Assembly (NCBI GenBank): GCA_030430565.1
Contig: JAUIKS010000041.1
Location: 1-64,000, forward strand
Direction: 5' to 3'
Source: Polyangia bacterium
Lineage (GTDB): Bacteria > Myxococcota_A > Polyangia > Nannocystales > Nannocystaceae
DNA length: 64,000 bases
Position numbers and translations under genes: made by a program. Shown piece by piece: positions 44,523 to 53,374 of the stretch. The number at the start of each line of letters is the position of its first letter. Within the stretch, counting starts at the first letter, position 1. The notes beneath the pieces were generated by a model, which saw only the letters and a list, made by a program, of their open reading frames with translations, was not told the origin of the DNA and did not search any database.

Positions 44523-45536
44523 TCACGAGGTGGAGGAGAGCGCCTGGCGGGCGATCGTGCGACCGCGGGCGATGAAGCCGCCGCGCACGCCGAGTCGCTC
44601 GAGCGCCTCGGCGCAGAACAGCACCGGCTCGAGCAGCAGCGCGGAGGGGAAGGTGTACATCAGCTCGGGCCTGCGCGTGACGCTGTGGCCGAGCACTAAG
44701 AGCGCCCAGCCCATCAGCTGACCGCCGACCGTGAGCTCCCAGTGTCCGCGCGCGACGCCGAGGAACAAGGTCGAGATCATCAGCGCGACCGCCGACGCGC
44801 GCACCAGGGTGCGCACCGGGCTGTTGCCGACGAGCACGTGCCGCGCGTAGATCTTCGCCATCGCGTCGGGCTGGAGCGCGAGCGCCGGCAGCGTGCGCGT
44901 CAGCGACATCGCGGTCGACTCGCGGACGGCGGCGGGCATCGAGACGGCGCGCACGAGGCCGTCGCGGACGAACTCGCGGAGGCGTTCGAACTGCCGCGCC
45001 GCGTCCGGGTCCTCGACGCCCACGATGTCGATCAGCGGCTTCTTGCCGTTGAGGCGCGCGAGCAGCGAGAGCGCCTCGAGATCCAGGCCGTCGCGCGCGC
45101 GCTCGAGACGTCCGCGGTCGACGGAGAGACGTGTCGCGGGGGGCAGGCGCGCGCCGGCGAGCTGGCGCCACGACTTGCGGAAGCTCGCGCTCTCGGCGAG
45201 CACGCGTCGAGCCGGCGCGTCGAGGCGACGGGCGCGGGCTCTCGCGGCGGCGCCGTAGGTGATCCGGTAGGTGCCGCTCTCGGCCATGAGCAGGCGGAGC
45301 GCGGCGCCCTCGCCGACGATCACGCCGCACTGGGCGTCCACGATCTGCGCGCCGATCAGGGACACGCTGCCCCGTCCCAGCTCGCTGGTCAGCTCGAGGC
45401 GGACCGGCTCCTCGCCGGGGCGCTTCGCGAGCGCGTGGAGCAGCTCCGCGAGCGCGCCGGCGACGAGTCGACCCGAGCTGCGCGCGAGCAGCCCGGCGCG
45501 GCTCGCCGAGGGCGCGGTGCTGTGAGCGTCACGCAT
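44523..45536 (-). CDS. DUF4388-like protein with membrane C-terminus
   Basis: In this 337-aa protein residues about 25-110 resemble DUF4388/PATAN-type signalling domains: LAELLHALAKRPG, then LIGAQIVDAQCGVIVGEGAALRLLMAESGTYRI. A basic helical region follows, and the C-terminal third has hydrophobic segments (VRTLVRASAVALMISTLFLG in parts, and GGQLMGWALLVLGHSV). Such domains in myxobacteria occur with two-component and kinase pathways. The role is unknown. ATG 45536 is preceded by TAGCGT, 10 bases upstream. The frame is open further upstream but loses domain character. It is the first gene of the operon with the DUF3820 gene. Confidence 0.65.
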   Translation of the reverse strand: MRDAHSTAPSASRAGLLARSSGRLVAGALAELLHALAKRPGEEPVRLELTSELGRGSVSLIGAQIVDAQCGVIVGEGAALRLLMAESGTYRITYGAAARARARRLDAPARRVLAESASFRKSWRQLAGARLPPATRLSVDRGRLERARDGLDLEALSLLARLNGKKPLIDIVGVEDPDAARQFERLREFVRDGLVRAVSMPAAVRESTAMSLTRTLPALALQPDAMAKIYARHVLVGNSPVRTLVRASAVALMISTLFLGVARGHWELTVGGQLMGWALLVLGHSVTRRPELMYTFPSALLLEPVLFCAEALERLGVRGGFIARGRTIARQALSSTS

Positions 45537-45733
45537 GCCGACCCTCACGCTATCGGATCCGCGCCCGCCGCTCACGCTCTCGTCGCGCAAATTCTGTGCA
45601 GCTGCACGGGGCCGCGAGCGTCCTCGCGTCACGGCGCGCGCAGAATTTTTTTTACGACTCCCCGGGCGGTCCACGCCGCGATGAAGCCGGAGGAGCGCAA
45701 ACGGGGTCTTGGCAAGCGGAGCGCTCCTGGCAT

Positions 45734-45997
45734 ATGCATAGGTCTGTGGAGTCTGTGGACGGCTCAGCCAGCCTCGGCGCGACCACCCAGCGCGCCCGCA
45801 GTCGTCGCGCGCCGATCTCTCGGGAGCGCGCGCGCCTGCTCTCGATCGCGATCGCGGGCGTGATGATGCTCGCGGGCATCTGGCTGATCTCCGCGCCGAT
45901 GCGCGCGCGACGTCGCGCGGCCGCGGCCGCCCCGAGCGCCGCCCCGACCACGCCCCAGCATCCCGAGGTCGTCGGGCGCGTGTCCGCGCCTCGGTAG
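45734..45997 (+). CDS. Small single-pass membrane protein
   Basis: This 87-aa protein has a Ser/Arg-rich start, one clear membrane helix (LLSIAIAGVMMLAGIWLI, about residues 42-60), a basic patch (RARRRA) and a Pro/Ala/Thr tail ending GRVSAPR. No family is recognised. It ends 58 bases before the DsbA-like gene and could be co-transcribed with it. A GTG at 45746 is an alternative start because TATGCA ends 7 bases before it. Confidence rests mainly on the membrane helix and on its position between well-supported genes. Confidence 0.5.
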   Translation: MHRSVESVDGSASLGATTQRARSRRAPISRERARLLSIAIAGVMMLAGIWLISAPMRARRRAAAAAPSAAPTTPQHPEVVGRVSAPR

Positions 45998-46041
45998 CGT
46001 CGCGTGGCGCTTCGGCTGCCGGGCCGCGCGCTCGTCGTTGT

Positions 46042-46047
46042 TACGAT
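46042..46047 (+). promoter_or_regulatory. -10 box TACGAT for a leaderless start at 46056
   Basis: GTTACGAT ends 8 bases before ATG 46056. The in-frame TTG at 46038 lies upstream of the box and is unlikely to be the start. Confidence 0.55.
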
Positions 46048-46055
46048 GTCGAGCG

Positions 46056-47147
46056 ATGCCGCGTGTCGCTCGTGTTCCTCGTGCACCTCTCCGTGTGCTC
46101 CTCCGATCCCTTCGACCTTCTCGCCGCTCGGCGAGCTTGCTCGTCGTCCTCGCGCTGAGCGGCGCGACCTGGGCCTGCGACTCGGCCGACAAGCGCGCGC
46201 GCGACGAGGCGCTCGCGCACCGCGTCGCCTGGCTCGAGCACCAGCTCGGCCCGACGCAGCATCACGAGGAGGACGAGCAGCAGCAGCAGCAGGACGCGGC
46301 CGAGCAGCAGCAGGCCCCCGCCGCGCCGACGGAGCAGCCCCTCGCCGCGCCGCAGAATTCACCCGTCGTCGAGGCCCCGGGCGGCGACCTCTCGAGCCGC
46401 GTCGACGCGCTGATCACCGTCGCCAACAACAACAAGCGCGAGCTCGACGAGATCAAGGCCCAGCTCGCCCGGATCGAGACCAAGCTCGACGCGCTCGACA
46501 AGGGCGCTGAGCCCAAGCCTGCGGTCCGCCCAGGGCGTCCGGATCCCGACGCCCGCTACCGCGTCGACGTCGACAGCTCGCACAGCAAGGGGCCCGCGGA
46601 CGCCAAGATCACGGTCGTCATCTTCAGTGACTTCCAGTGCCCCTTCTGCAAGCGCGTCGAGTCGACCCTCGACGAGGTCGAGCGCCGCTACAAGGCCGAC
46701 GTCCGCTTCGTGTTCCGTCACAACCCGCTCGCCTTCCACAAGGACGCCATGCCGGCCGCCAAGGCGGCCGAGGCCGCCGGGCGCCAGGGCAAGTTTTGGG
46801 AGATGCACGAGCTGCTGTTCGCCAACAACCGCGAGCTCACGCAGGCCAACTTCGAGCGCTGGGCCGAGCAGCTCGGGCTCAACGTGGGGCAGTTCAAGCG
46901 CGACATGAACGACCAGAAGCTCGCCTCCTCGATCGACCGCGATCAGAAAGACGCCAACAAGGTCGGCGCCCGCGGCACGCCGGCGTTCTTCATCAACGGC
47001 CGCTACCTCTCGGGCGCGCAGCCCTTCGCCAAGTTCGAGGCCTTGATCGACGAGGAGATCAAGGAGGCCGATCGCCTGATCGCCAGCGGGACGTCGCGCG
47101 CGCGCGTCTACGCGACGCTGATGAAGGACGCGAAGACCAGCGTTTGA
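46056..47147 (+). CDS. DsbA-like thiol oxidoreductase, exported
   Basis: This 363-aa protein has a signal peptide after an Arg-rich n-region (LLVVLALSGATWAC, possibly a lipoprotein Cys near 41). A polar region follows with poly-Gln tracts (about residues 70-90), then a coiled coil (VDALITVANNNKRELDEIKAQL in parts) and a thioredoxin-fold DsbA domain from about residue 175. The active site is DFQCPFCKR and the cis-proline loop is GTPAFFING. It should catalyse disulfide formation or isomerisation in the periplasm, which suits a genome full of Cys-rich lipoproteins. The coiled coil suggests it is a multimer, as in ScsC- or DsbG-type proteins. That is inference. Confidence 0.88.
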   Translation: MPRVARVPRAPLRVLLRSLRPSRRSASLLVVLALSGATWACDSADKRARDEALAHRVAWLEHQLGPTQHHEEDEQQQQQDAAEQQQAPAAPTEQPLAAPQNSPVVEAPGGDLSSRVDALITVANNNKRELDEIKAQLARIETKLDALDKGAEPKPAVRPGRPDPDARYRVDVDSSHSKGPADAKITVVIFSDFQCPFCKRVESTLDEVERRYKADVRFVFRHNPLAFHKDAMPAAKAAEAAGRQGKFWEMHELLFANNRELTQANFERWAEQLGLNVGQFKRDMNDQKLASSIDRDQKDANKVGARGTPAFFINGRYLSGAQPFAKFEALIDEEIKEADRLIASGTSRARVYATLMKDAKTSV

Positions 47148-47190
47148 GCGCGGTCGGGAACCTCCGGCGCGCGCGGTTGTCTAGCCGGGT

Positions 47191-49764
47191 GTGAACAACC
47201 TGCGAGCGCTCCTCCTCGGGGCCGTCGCCGCGTGCGCGTCATTGAGCGTGCGCCCGGCGGCGCGCGCCGACAGCTTGACCGCGACCCGGGCGCAGGGCCT
47301 GGTCGAGGTCTCCCACGACGTGACCCTGCGGATCGGCGAGGGCGTCGCGATCTTCACCGTCCGCCGGACCTTCGCCAACAACGGCGCGCGCGCCGACGAG
47401 GCGCGGCTCGACATCCGCCTGCCCCCAGGGGCAGCCGCGACCGGGCTGCGGATCCGCGCGCGCGATCGCTGGTACCGCGCCGAGCTGCTCGAGGCCGAGG
47501 AGGCCGCCGCGAAGTACCAAGAGCTCACGGGCCTCGGCGTCGCGCAGCCCAAGGATCCCGCGATCCTCTACTGGCGCTGGGCCGACAACCTCGGCCTGCA
47601 GATCTTCCCGATCTTCCCCGGCGCCGCGAGCACCGTCGAGTACACCCTCACCGCGCCGCTGCGCTACGAGGGCGGCCGCTACATCGTCAGCTACCCCGGC
47701 AGCGAGCCGCGCCCCGACGCCCGCTGGCCGCTGACGACCCCGGTCCTGCGGGTCGAGCCCGGCTACGGCGACGCGACGACCGAGGTGTTCGTCGACGGCC
47801 AGCGCGTCGCACCCAACGCGCCGCTCGTGCTCGCGCCCGCCGCGGCGGCGCCCTGGGTCGGCGACGACGCGCCGCGCGATGACGCCAGCACGATCACGAG
47901 CGCGGTCGAGATCAACGAGGACGGCGAGGCGCGCTGGGCCGAGGTCGACGTCGCCATCGACCACACCTACGCGGGCGACCTCGAGCTCGCGCTCGTCACG
48001 CCTTCGGGCCAGGTCATCGAGGTGGCCGATCCGACAGGTAGTGACAACGACGTGCGCGAGCGCTTCAGCGTCGCGCTGCCCGACGGGACGCGCGCGCGCG
48101 GCCGCTGGCACCTCCGCGTCTCCGACTGCGCCGGCCTCGACAACGGCACGCTCGAGCGCTTCGAGCTCCAGCTCTCGCGCCGGCGCCCGGGCGAGGCGCT
48201 CGCGGCGGCCGAGGAGCCCGAAGAGCCGGCGCCCCCGGCCGGCGCCCGCGTCGTCGCGGCGAGCCTGCGGACGCCGCCGAAGCGACCGCTGAAGTTCCGC
48301 TCGGTCACCGCGGGCGACCTCCCGAAGTTCATCCCCGACGCGCCGCGCGGGGACGAGGACTCCTCGCTCGCGCGCATCGAGGTCGCGCCGCGGGCGGGCG
48401 ATCGGATCGAGTCCCACTACGGCCGCGTGCGCGTCCGCGACGACCTCAGCTTCGCGCGCCTCCAGGTCAACGCCGCGCCGGAGCTCAGCGCGCTCCCCCG
48501 CCGCGCCTCGATCGTGTTCGTGCTCGACGCCTCGTACTCGGTCGCCAGCGCCGACGCCGGGCTCGAGACGCAGCTCGCTACCCTCGCCGCCTACCTGGAG
48601 CACGTCCCCGACGCCAAGGCCGAGATCGTGCTCGTGCGCCGCGAGGCCACGCGCCTCACCGGTCAGCTCTCGAGCCCGGCCGAGCTCAAGGCGGCGATCG
48701 ACCGCGCGCGCGCGGAGGGCCGCCTCGCGCTGGGCAACGGCAGCGCGATCGCCCGCGGCCTCGAGCTCGCCGGCGAGGCGCTGAAGGGGCGGCGCGGGCC
48801 GAAGCGCGTCGTCGTCTTCAGCGACGCGCTGCTGCGCACGCGCTTCACCAACAAGCTCGCCCTCGACGCGCTGCGCGGCGCGCCGCGCGGGACCGTCGCC
48901 CACCTCGTCATCCCCGACAGCGACTGGGACACCGCGCTCGTGCGCGACGACAAGCACTCGCTGGCCGCGATCCCCCGGCGCACCGGCGGCGTGCTGTACA
49001 AGCTCCGCTACCAGGACGATGGAGACGGCGCGCTCGCCAAGGCGCTCACGCCGGCCGTGCTCGGCCTCGTCCGCCCCGTCAGCGTCGACAACCTCGAGCT
49101 GCGCGGGCTCCCGGCGGACGCGGAGGTCGACGCGCCGCCCGCCAGCCTGCGCGAGGGCGCCTCTTACGGGTTCATGACGCAGCTCACCAGCGCGCCGCGG
49201 GCGGTCGAGCTCCAGGGCGAGCTGTGGTCGAAGCCGATCCGGCGCACCATCAGCACGCGCCGCGACTTCGAGCGGGCGACCGCCGCCTTCGTGTTCTCGG
49301 AGGACATGCACGACGAGCTCAGCGAGGAGGAGCAGCTGCGCCTGGCGATGTTCGGGCGCGCGGTCTCGCCGGTCACCTCCTACCTGGCGGTCGAGCCAGG
49401 TGTTCGACCGTCGACCGTCGGCCTCGAGGAGCTCGGCAACCTCGGCCTCGTCGGCAGCGGCGGCGGCGGCGGCTTCGGCGGTCGCGGCGCGATCGGTCGC
49501 CCGCCCCGTCGACCCCTCTCGGCGCTCCTGGCCCAGGCCGTGAGCAGCTGCGCCAGCGCGCACGCGCCCGCGGCGGGCTGGCGCGTCAACATGTCCATTG
49601 AGACAACCTACCGCGAGATCGTCGACGTCCAGGCGAGCGGCGCGGGCGAGGCGATGCGGGCCTGCCTCGTCGAGGGCGCCTGGGGGCTCGCGCTCGGCTC
49701 GGCCTACGACAAGCGCCGCGAGCAGCACGCGGTGACGCTCTCCGCCGAGACCGCCACGCCCTGA
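47191..49764 (+). CDS. VIT, P-domain and vWA protein with AgmX-like tail
   Basis: This 857-aa exported protein has a signal peptide (LLLGAVAACASLSVRPAARA) and a VIT domain (about 30-190: FTVRRTFANNGARADEARLDIRLPP in parts, and EEAAAKYQEL). A proprotein-convertase P domain follows (about 230-330: VDVAIDHTYAGDLELALVTPSG in parts, and GTLERFELQL). The vWA domain starts near 435 and has the metal site DASYS. The C-terminal Gly-rich linker (GGGGGFGGRG) and a two-Cys AgmX-like domain resemble the gene at base 1. This domain set is typical of proteins at the cell surface or in secretion. The P domain in the middle of a VIT/vWA protein is unusual. It starts at GTG 47191. Confidence 0.85.
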   Translation: MNNLRALLLGAVAACASLSVRPAARADSLTATRAQGLVEVSHDVTLRIGEGVAIFTVRRTFANNGARADEARLDIRLPPGAAATGLRIRARDRWYRAELLEAEEAAAKYQELTGLGVAQPKDPAILYWRWADNLGLQIFPIFPGAASTVEYTLTAPLRYEGGRYIVSYPGSEPRPDARWPLTTPVLRVEPGYGDATTEVFVDGQRVAPNAPLVLAPAAAAPWVGDDAPRDDASTITSAVEINEDGEARWAEVDVAIDHTYAGDLELALVTPSGQVIEVADPTGSDNDVRERFSVALPDGTRARGRWHLRVSDCAGLDNGTLERFELQLSRRRPGEALAAAEEPEEPAPPAGARVVAASLRTPPKRPLKFRSVTAGDLPKFIPDAPRGDEDSSLARIEVAPRAGDRIESHYGRVRVRDDLSFARLQVNAAPELSALPRRASIVFVLDASYSVASADAGLETQLATLAAYLEHVPDAKAEIVLVRREATRLTGQLSSPAELKAAIDRARAEGRLALGNGSAIARGLELAGEALKGRRGPKRVVVFSDALLRTRFTNKLALDALRGAPRGTVAHLVIPDSDWDTALVRDDKHSLAAIPRRTGGVLYKLRYQDDGDGALAKALTPAVLGLVRPVSVDNLELRGLPADAEVDAPPASLREGASYGFMTQLTSAPRAVELQGELWSKPIRRTISTRRDFERATAAFVFSEDMHDELSEEEQLRLAMFGRAVSPVTSYLAVEPGVRPSTVGLEELGNLGLVGSGGGGGFGGRGAIGRPPRRPLSALLAQAVSSCASAHAPAAGWRVNMSIETTYREIVDVQASGAGEAMRACLVEGAWGLALGSAYDKRREQHAVTLSAETATP
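49591..49606. repeat. TGTCY-N4-RGWCA motif inside the VIT/vWA gene
   Basis: ATGTCCATTGAGACAA encodes MSIET in the AgmX-like tail and is one of the better copies, with nine of ten arm bases matching a TGTCY/RGACA palindrome. Confidence 0.4.
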
Positions 49765-49799
49765 TCGTGTCGGCGAGCGCAGGACGACGTCACTCGTCG

Positions 49800-50234
49800 C
49801 TAGCGGCGCTTCTTCCACAGCCGGCGCAGCGCGTCGCCGGTCTGCTGCACCGCGTCGCCGAGCTGCTCGCCGACGGCGCCTGACTCGAGCGCGTGTCGGC
49901 CCTTCCGCAGCGCGTCGCCGATCGCCCCTTTCTCCACCGCGTCGCGCGTGCGCTTCGCCGCGTCCTGCAGCGTCCCCACCACCGTGCCCTGCTGATCCAG
50001 CTTCGCCCGCGTCCCCGCGAGCTCGTCGGTCACGAACGCGGTGTCGCAGCGCCCGCACACCATCACGTGACGCGCGTCGTGGTTCAGGACGTCGATGAAG
50101 TACAGGCGAAACGTCTTGAGCACTCGGTGCTCGCGGAAGCGAGAGAGCGCGCCGCACTTTGGGCAGGTCCGCTGCGCGCTGCGACCTCCGGGGACCGGTT
50201 CCGTACGACTGCGATCGCCAATGATGAGCCACAT
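49800..50234 (-). CDS. Zinc-ribbon protein
   Basis: This 144-aa protein has an N-terminal zinc ribbon with CPKCG and, about 30 residues later, CGRCD. The first strand MWLIIGDRSR is typical of zinc-ribbon_15 family starts. A helical C-terminal half of about 75 residues follows, with repeated GDALR/GEQLGDA motifs and a basic end (WKKRR). The role is unknown. ATG 50234 is chosen because the conserved first strand starts there and TAAACT ends 7 bases upstream. It converges with the VIT/vWA gene. Confidence 0.8.
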   Translation of the reverse strand: MWLIIGDRSRTEPVPGGRSAQRTCPKCGALSRFREHRVLKTFRLYFIDVLNHDARHVMVCGRCDTAFVTDELAGTRAKLDQQGTVVGTLQDAAKRTRDAVEKGAIGDALRKGRHALESGAVGEQLGDAVQQTGDALRRLWKKRR

Positions 50235-50241
50235 GATGCGT

Positions 50242-50247
50242 AGTTTA
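50242..50247 (-). promoter_or_regulatory. -10 box TAAACT for a leaderless start at 50234
   Basis: On the minus strand TAAACT ends 7 bases before the ATG of the zinc-ribbon gene. Confidence 0.5.
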
Positions 50248-50318
50248 GAACACGTCAGTAACAATCCCTTGCGCGTCGACGCGGGGACCTCCGCGCCGGT
50301 TCGCGGGGGGAACCCCGC

Positions 50319-50358
50319 TTGACATCACCGCGCGCTCGAGAGGGCATGGGCGCAGGAG
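50319..50358 (+). promoter_or_regulatory. -35 TTGACA and Shine-Dalgarno of the propeller gene at 50366
   Basis: TTGACA (50319-50324) is the one consensus -35 box I see in the window. GCAGGAG lies at about 50352-50358, 7 bases before ATG 50366. This gene therefore has a leader, unlike most others here. Confidence 0.4.
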
Positions 50359-50365
50359 ACTACGG

Positions 50366-52555
50366 ATGATCTTGAGCCTGAATTTTGTCGCCGCCGCGAT
50401 CCGCAATTCTGTTCGCACGACCCACGCTGGAGCGCTCTGCCTCGCGGTGGGCGTCGGCCTCGTGGCGGGCTGCGCCGGTGACGACGGCGACTCGACCGCG
50501 ACCGAGACGAGCCCGACCTCGAGCGAGACCAACGCCGCGAGCGCGGGGACGACCGACGGCTCCGCGACCGACTCGCCCGTCACCGACGGCGCCACCAGCG
50601 GCGGGCAGACCGGCTCGGCGACCGACCCCGCGACCACGACGGCGGGCACGACCGCCACGACGACGGCGGGCACGACGACGGCGGGCACGACCGCGAGCAC
50701 GATGACGGACACCGACACCGACACCGGCGACGGCGTTCTCGAGATCATGCCCGAGGACGTCGTGATCGAGGTCGTCGACGGCAACATCCCCATGCAGATG
50801 TTCACCGCGACCTACAACGGCGAGGACGTCACCGACGACGTGGAGTGGCTGTACGAGAAGCCGACGATCGGCTCGATGATGATGGGCTCGACCTTCGTGC
50901 CCACGGGGCAGCTGGCGGGGATCGGCACGCTGTTCGCCAGCTACCAGGGCGCGCAGGACGAGACCTCGGTCGCGGTCAAGATCATCAAGAACGTGGACCC
51001 CGACGGCCTCGAGCCGATGTTCGGCGACCCCGCGGGCGCCGACCCGAGCATGTCGATCGTCTACCCCTACGACGAGACGGTGTTCCCGCTCAACGTCGCC
51101 TCGCAGATCGTGCAGTGGAACGGCGTGCAAAACGGCGACATTTACAAGCTGCAGCTGACCGAGCAGTACTACGACTACACCGTCTACTTCTCGACCAACA
51201 CGCCCGCGCGCCATCTCATCGACCAGCTCGAGTGGACCGCGATCTCGGAGTCGGGGCAGGGGCCCAAGAGCGACCCGCTGATGGTCTCGCTGCAGCGGCA
51301 CTCCGGCGGCATGACCTATGAGCCGGTCGAGCAGACCTGGCACATCGCGCAGGCGCGCCTGCCCGGGCGCATCTACTACTGGGAGCTGCCCGACCAGTGC
51401 AACAACGGCGCGAACGGGCGGGTGCTCACCGTCAAGCCGTCGGACGCGACGGCCGAGGAGTTCTACAACGACGGCAACTGCTGGGGCTGTCACACCGTGA
51501 GCCGCGACGGTCGCACGGTGATGGGGACCTTCTCGGAGGGCTCCCCGTTCCCGATGGCGTCGATCGACGTCTCGGTCGAGCCGGCGGTGATCGGCGACAT
51601 CGACAAGAACGAGGGCGTCAACGGGGTGTTCAGCGCGTTCAACCACGACGGCTCGAAGCTGCTGTTCTCGCTCAACGGCGGCGGGAACCCGGCGAGCAGC
51701 GCTCGCCTCAAGATCGCGGACGCCGTGACCGCGGCGATCCTCAACGATGACGTGATGGCCGAGACCTACCCGGCCGGCGGCTGCGGCGAGCCGGCGTGGT
51801 CCTTCGAAGGCGAGCTGATCGCGGCGATCTGCGGCATGGACGGCGGCAACTGGACCTTCGACTCGGGCGCCGGCGACCTCGTGATCGCCGACGTCAACGG
51901 CGACGGGCACACGGTCTCGAACATCACGACGCTCGTGCCCCAGGCCGGCGGCGACGGGCGCCCGGCGTACCCCAACTTCTCCCCGGGCGACGAGTGGATC
52001 GTGTTCGGCCGCCCGACCACGGGCTCGCGCTCGACCGGCAACGGCGACCTGTGGATCGTCGGCACCGACGGCAACGACCTCCGCAAACTCGACATCGCCA
52101 GCAGCGACAACCGCAGCTTTAACCCGACCTTCGCGCCGCTGCGCGCCGGCGGGTACTTCTGGGTCACCTTCATCACGCGGCGCGATTACGGCAACACGCT
52201 GGTGGGCGCCAACCGCCAGCAGCTGTGGATCACCGCGATCAGCGATCCGCCCAACGAGCTCGACGATCCTTCGAACCCGCCGTTCTACATCCGCGGCCAG
52301 GAGGACTGCGCCAAGTCGGAGAACGCCTACTTCGCGCCCGACCCCTGCATCGAGGATCCCGACGCGATCTGCGAGTCCGGCATCGACTGCTGCGGCGGGC
52401 AGTGCGTCAAGCCCTTCGAGGACGCGAACTACAAGATCTGCGGCGAGGCCGGCGAGTGCATCGAGCTCGGCAACGCCTGCGAAGAGGACGCCGACTGCTG
52501 CACGCCGGGGGCCCACTGCGTCGACGGCTACTGCGTCGGGCAGATCCCCGAGTAG
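50366..52555 (+). CDS. TolB-like propeller lipoprotein with one haem motif and a knot-like tail
   Basis: This 729-aa lipoprotein has its signal peptide Cys in LVAGCAG (near residue 36), a Thr/Ala-rich linker with TTAGT repeats and an Ig-like strand region. A WD40/TolB-like propeller follows, with FNHDGSKLLFSLNG, YPNFSPGDEWIVFG and FNPTFAPLRAGG. Within it, near residue 375, CWGCHTVSRDG is a CxxCH haem c motif, so the propeller may carry a haem. The C-terminal 70 residues have twelve cysteines spaced like small toxin-type knots (DCCGGQC, DADCCTPGAHC). The last 28 bases overlap the convergent hydrolase gene. It is likely on the outer surface, and the function is unknown. Confidence 0.85.
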   Translation: MILSLNFVAAAIRNSVRTTHAGALCLAVGVGLVAGCAGDDGDSTATETSPTSSETNAASAGTTDGSATDSPVTDGATSGGQTGSATDPATTTAGTTATTTAGTTTAGTTASTMTDTDTDTGDGVLEIMPEDVVIEVVDGNIPMQMFTATYNGEDVTDDVEWLYEKPTIGSMMMGSTFVPTGQLAGIGTLFASYQGAQDETSVAVKIIKNVDPDGLEPMFGDPAGADPSMSIVYPYDETVFPLNVASQIVQWNGVQNGDIYKLQLTEQYYDYTVYFSTNTPARHLIDQLEWTAISESGQGPKSDPLMVSLQRHSGGMTYEPVEQTWHIAQARLPGRIYYWELPDQCNNGANGRVLTVKPSDATAEEFYNDGNCWGCHTVSRDGRTVMGTFSEGSPFPMASIDVSVEPAVIGDIDKNEGVNGVFSAFNHDGSKLLFSLNGGGNPASSARLKIADAVTAAILNDDVMAETYPAGGCGEPAWSFEGELIAAICGMDGGNWTFDSGAGDLVIADVNGDGHTVSNITTLVPQAGGDGRPAYPNFSPGDEWIVFGRPTTGSRSTGNGDLWIVGTDGNDLRKLDIASSDNRSFNPTFAPLRAGGYFWVTFITRRDYGNTLVGANRQQLWITAISDPPNELDDPSNPPFYIRGQEDCAKSENAYFAPDPCIEDPDAICESGIDCCGGQCVKPFEDANYKICGEAGECIELGNACEEDADCCTPGAHCVDGYCVGQIPE

Positions 52556-53289
52556 CCCGGCGCGTCGAGGCTCTCACGCAGAAACGCCTCGATCGAGCTC
52601 CACGCGCGCCTCGCCGAGGGGGCGTGGTAGGCGACGCCGCTGGCTGGCGTCGCCGCCCGCTCAAAGGTGAAGGCGTGCATGGCGTGCCCGTAGGCGTGCA
52701 GCTGCCAGTCGGCGCCGGCGGCCGTGAGCTCGCGAGCCAGCGCGAGCACGTCAGCGGCCGTCGCGAACGGGTCGGCCCAGCCGTGCAGCACCAAGATCCG
52801 CGCCGTGATCGGCGGCTGGGGCCCGAGGCCCGGCGGCTGGAGCCCGCCGTGGATCGAGATCGTCGCGACCACCTTCGGGGATGTCGCGCGGGCCAGGTCG
52901 AGGGCGCACAGGCCCCCGAAGCACGGGCCCATCACCGCGAGCTGTCGCGCGCGCAGCTCGGGCAGCGAGCTCGCCACCTCGACGCCCGTGAGCAGCCGGC
53001 GTCGCAGCAGCCCGCGATCGCGCAGCAGCGGCCCCATCAGCTCGCTGTTGTCGCCCAGCTCGTCGCCGCGAACGCCTCGTCCGTAGAGGTCGAGCGCGAA
53101 GCAGGTGAAGCCGAGGCTCGCGACGCGGCGCGCCATGGCGCGGCTCCCGGCGTTGAGCCCGCTCCAGTCGTGGGCGAACAGCACGCCCGCGCGGCTCGGC
53201 CCGTCGGGCGCGATCAGCAGGCCTTCGAACTCGCCGCCGTCTGGCCCTCGATACAGGATGGTGCGCTCTCGCGCGTTCGCGTCGTCCAT
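52528..53289 (-). CDS. Dienelactone hydrolase family protein
   Basis: This 253-aa alpha/beta hydrolase of the dienelactone hydrolase family has nucleophilic Cys in GPCFGG, Asp in HGWADPF and His in GHAMHAF, the Cys-Asp-His triad of the group. It hydrolyses esters or lactones in the cytosol, with an unknown substrate. ATG 53289 is chosen because CACGCT ends 7 bases upstream and homologues start about 10 residues before ILYRGPDGG. The gene is divergent from an AraC-type regulator (53375) that probably controls it. Its 3' end overlaps the convergent propeller lipoprotein gene by 28 bases. Confidence 0.9.
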   Translation of the reverse strand: MDDANARERTILYRGPDGGEFEGLLIAPDGPSRAGVLFAHDWSGLNAGSRAMARRVASLGFTCFALDLYGRGVRGDELGDNSELMGPLLRDRGLLRRRLLTGVEVASSLPELRARQLAVMGPCFGGLCALDLARATSPKVVATISIHGGLQPPGLGPQPPITARILVLHGWADPFATAADVLALARELTAAGADWQLHAYGHAMHAFTFERAATPASGVAYHAPSARRAWSSIEAFLRESLDAPGYSGICPTQ

Positions 53290-53296
53290 GCGCCCC

Positions 53297-53302
53297 AGCG
53301 TG
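53297..53302 (-). promoter_or_regulatory. -10 box CACGCT for a leaderless start at 53289
   Basis: On the minus strand CACGCT ends 7 bases before the ATG of the dienelactone hydrolase gene. It faces the regulator's own box at 53362, within an 85-base divergent region. Confidence 0.45.
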
Positions 53303-53361
53303 GCGCGTCGGCCCGACGTCGTATTGAACTTCTGGGACATCGGCGCGGCGGTCAGCGCTGC

Positions 53362-53367
53362 TACGCT
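53362..53367 (+). promoter_or_regulatory. -10 box TACGCT for a leaderless GTG at 53375
   Basis: GCTACGCT ends 7 bases before GTG 53375. The open frame extends far upstream but lies antisense to the hydrolase gene. Confidence 0.55.
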
Positions 53368-53374
53368 CGGCCCG

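Noticed and set aside
45640-45656. T-rich run as a terminator
   Set aside because: No stem precedes it, and it lies between divergent genes. It is more likely part of a promoter region.
47239-50232. A 997-codon minus-strand frame over the VIT/vWA gene
   Set aside because: It is antisense to a gene with signal peptide and clear domains, and has no motifs of its own.
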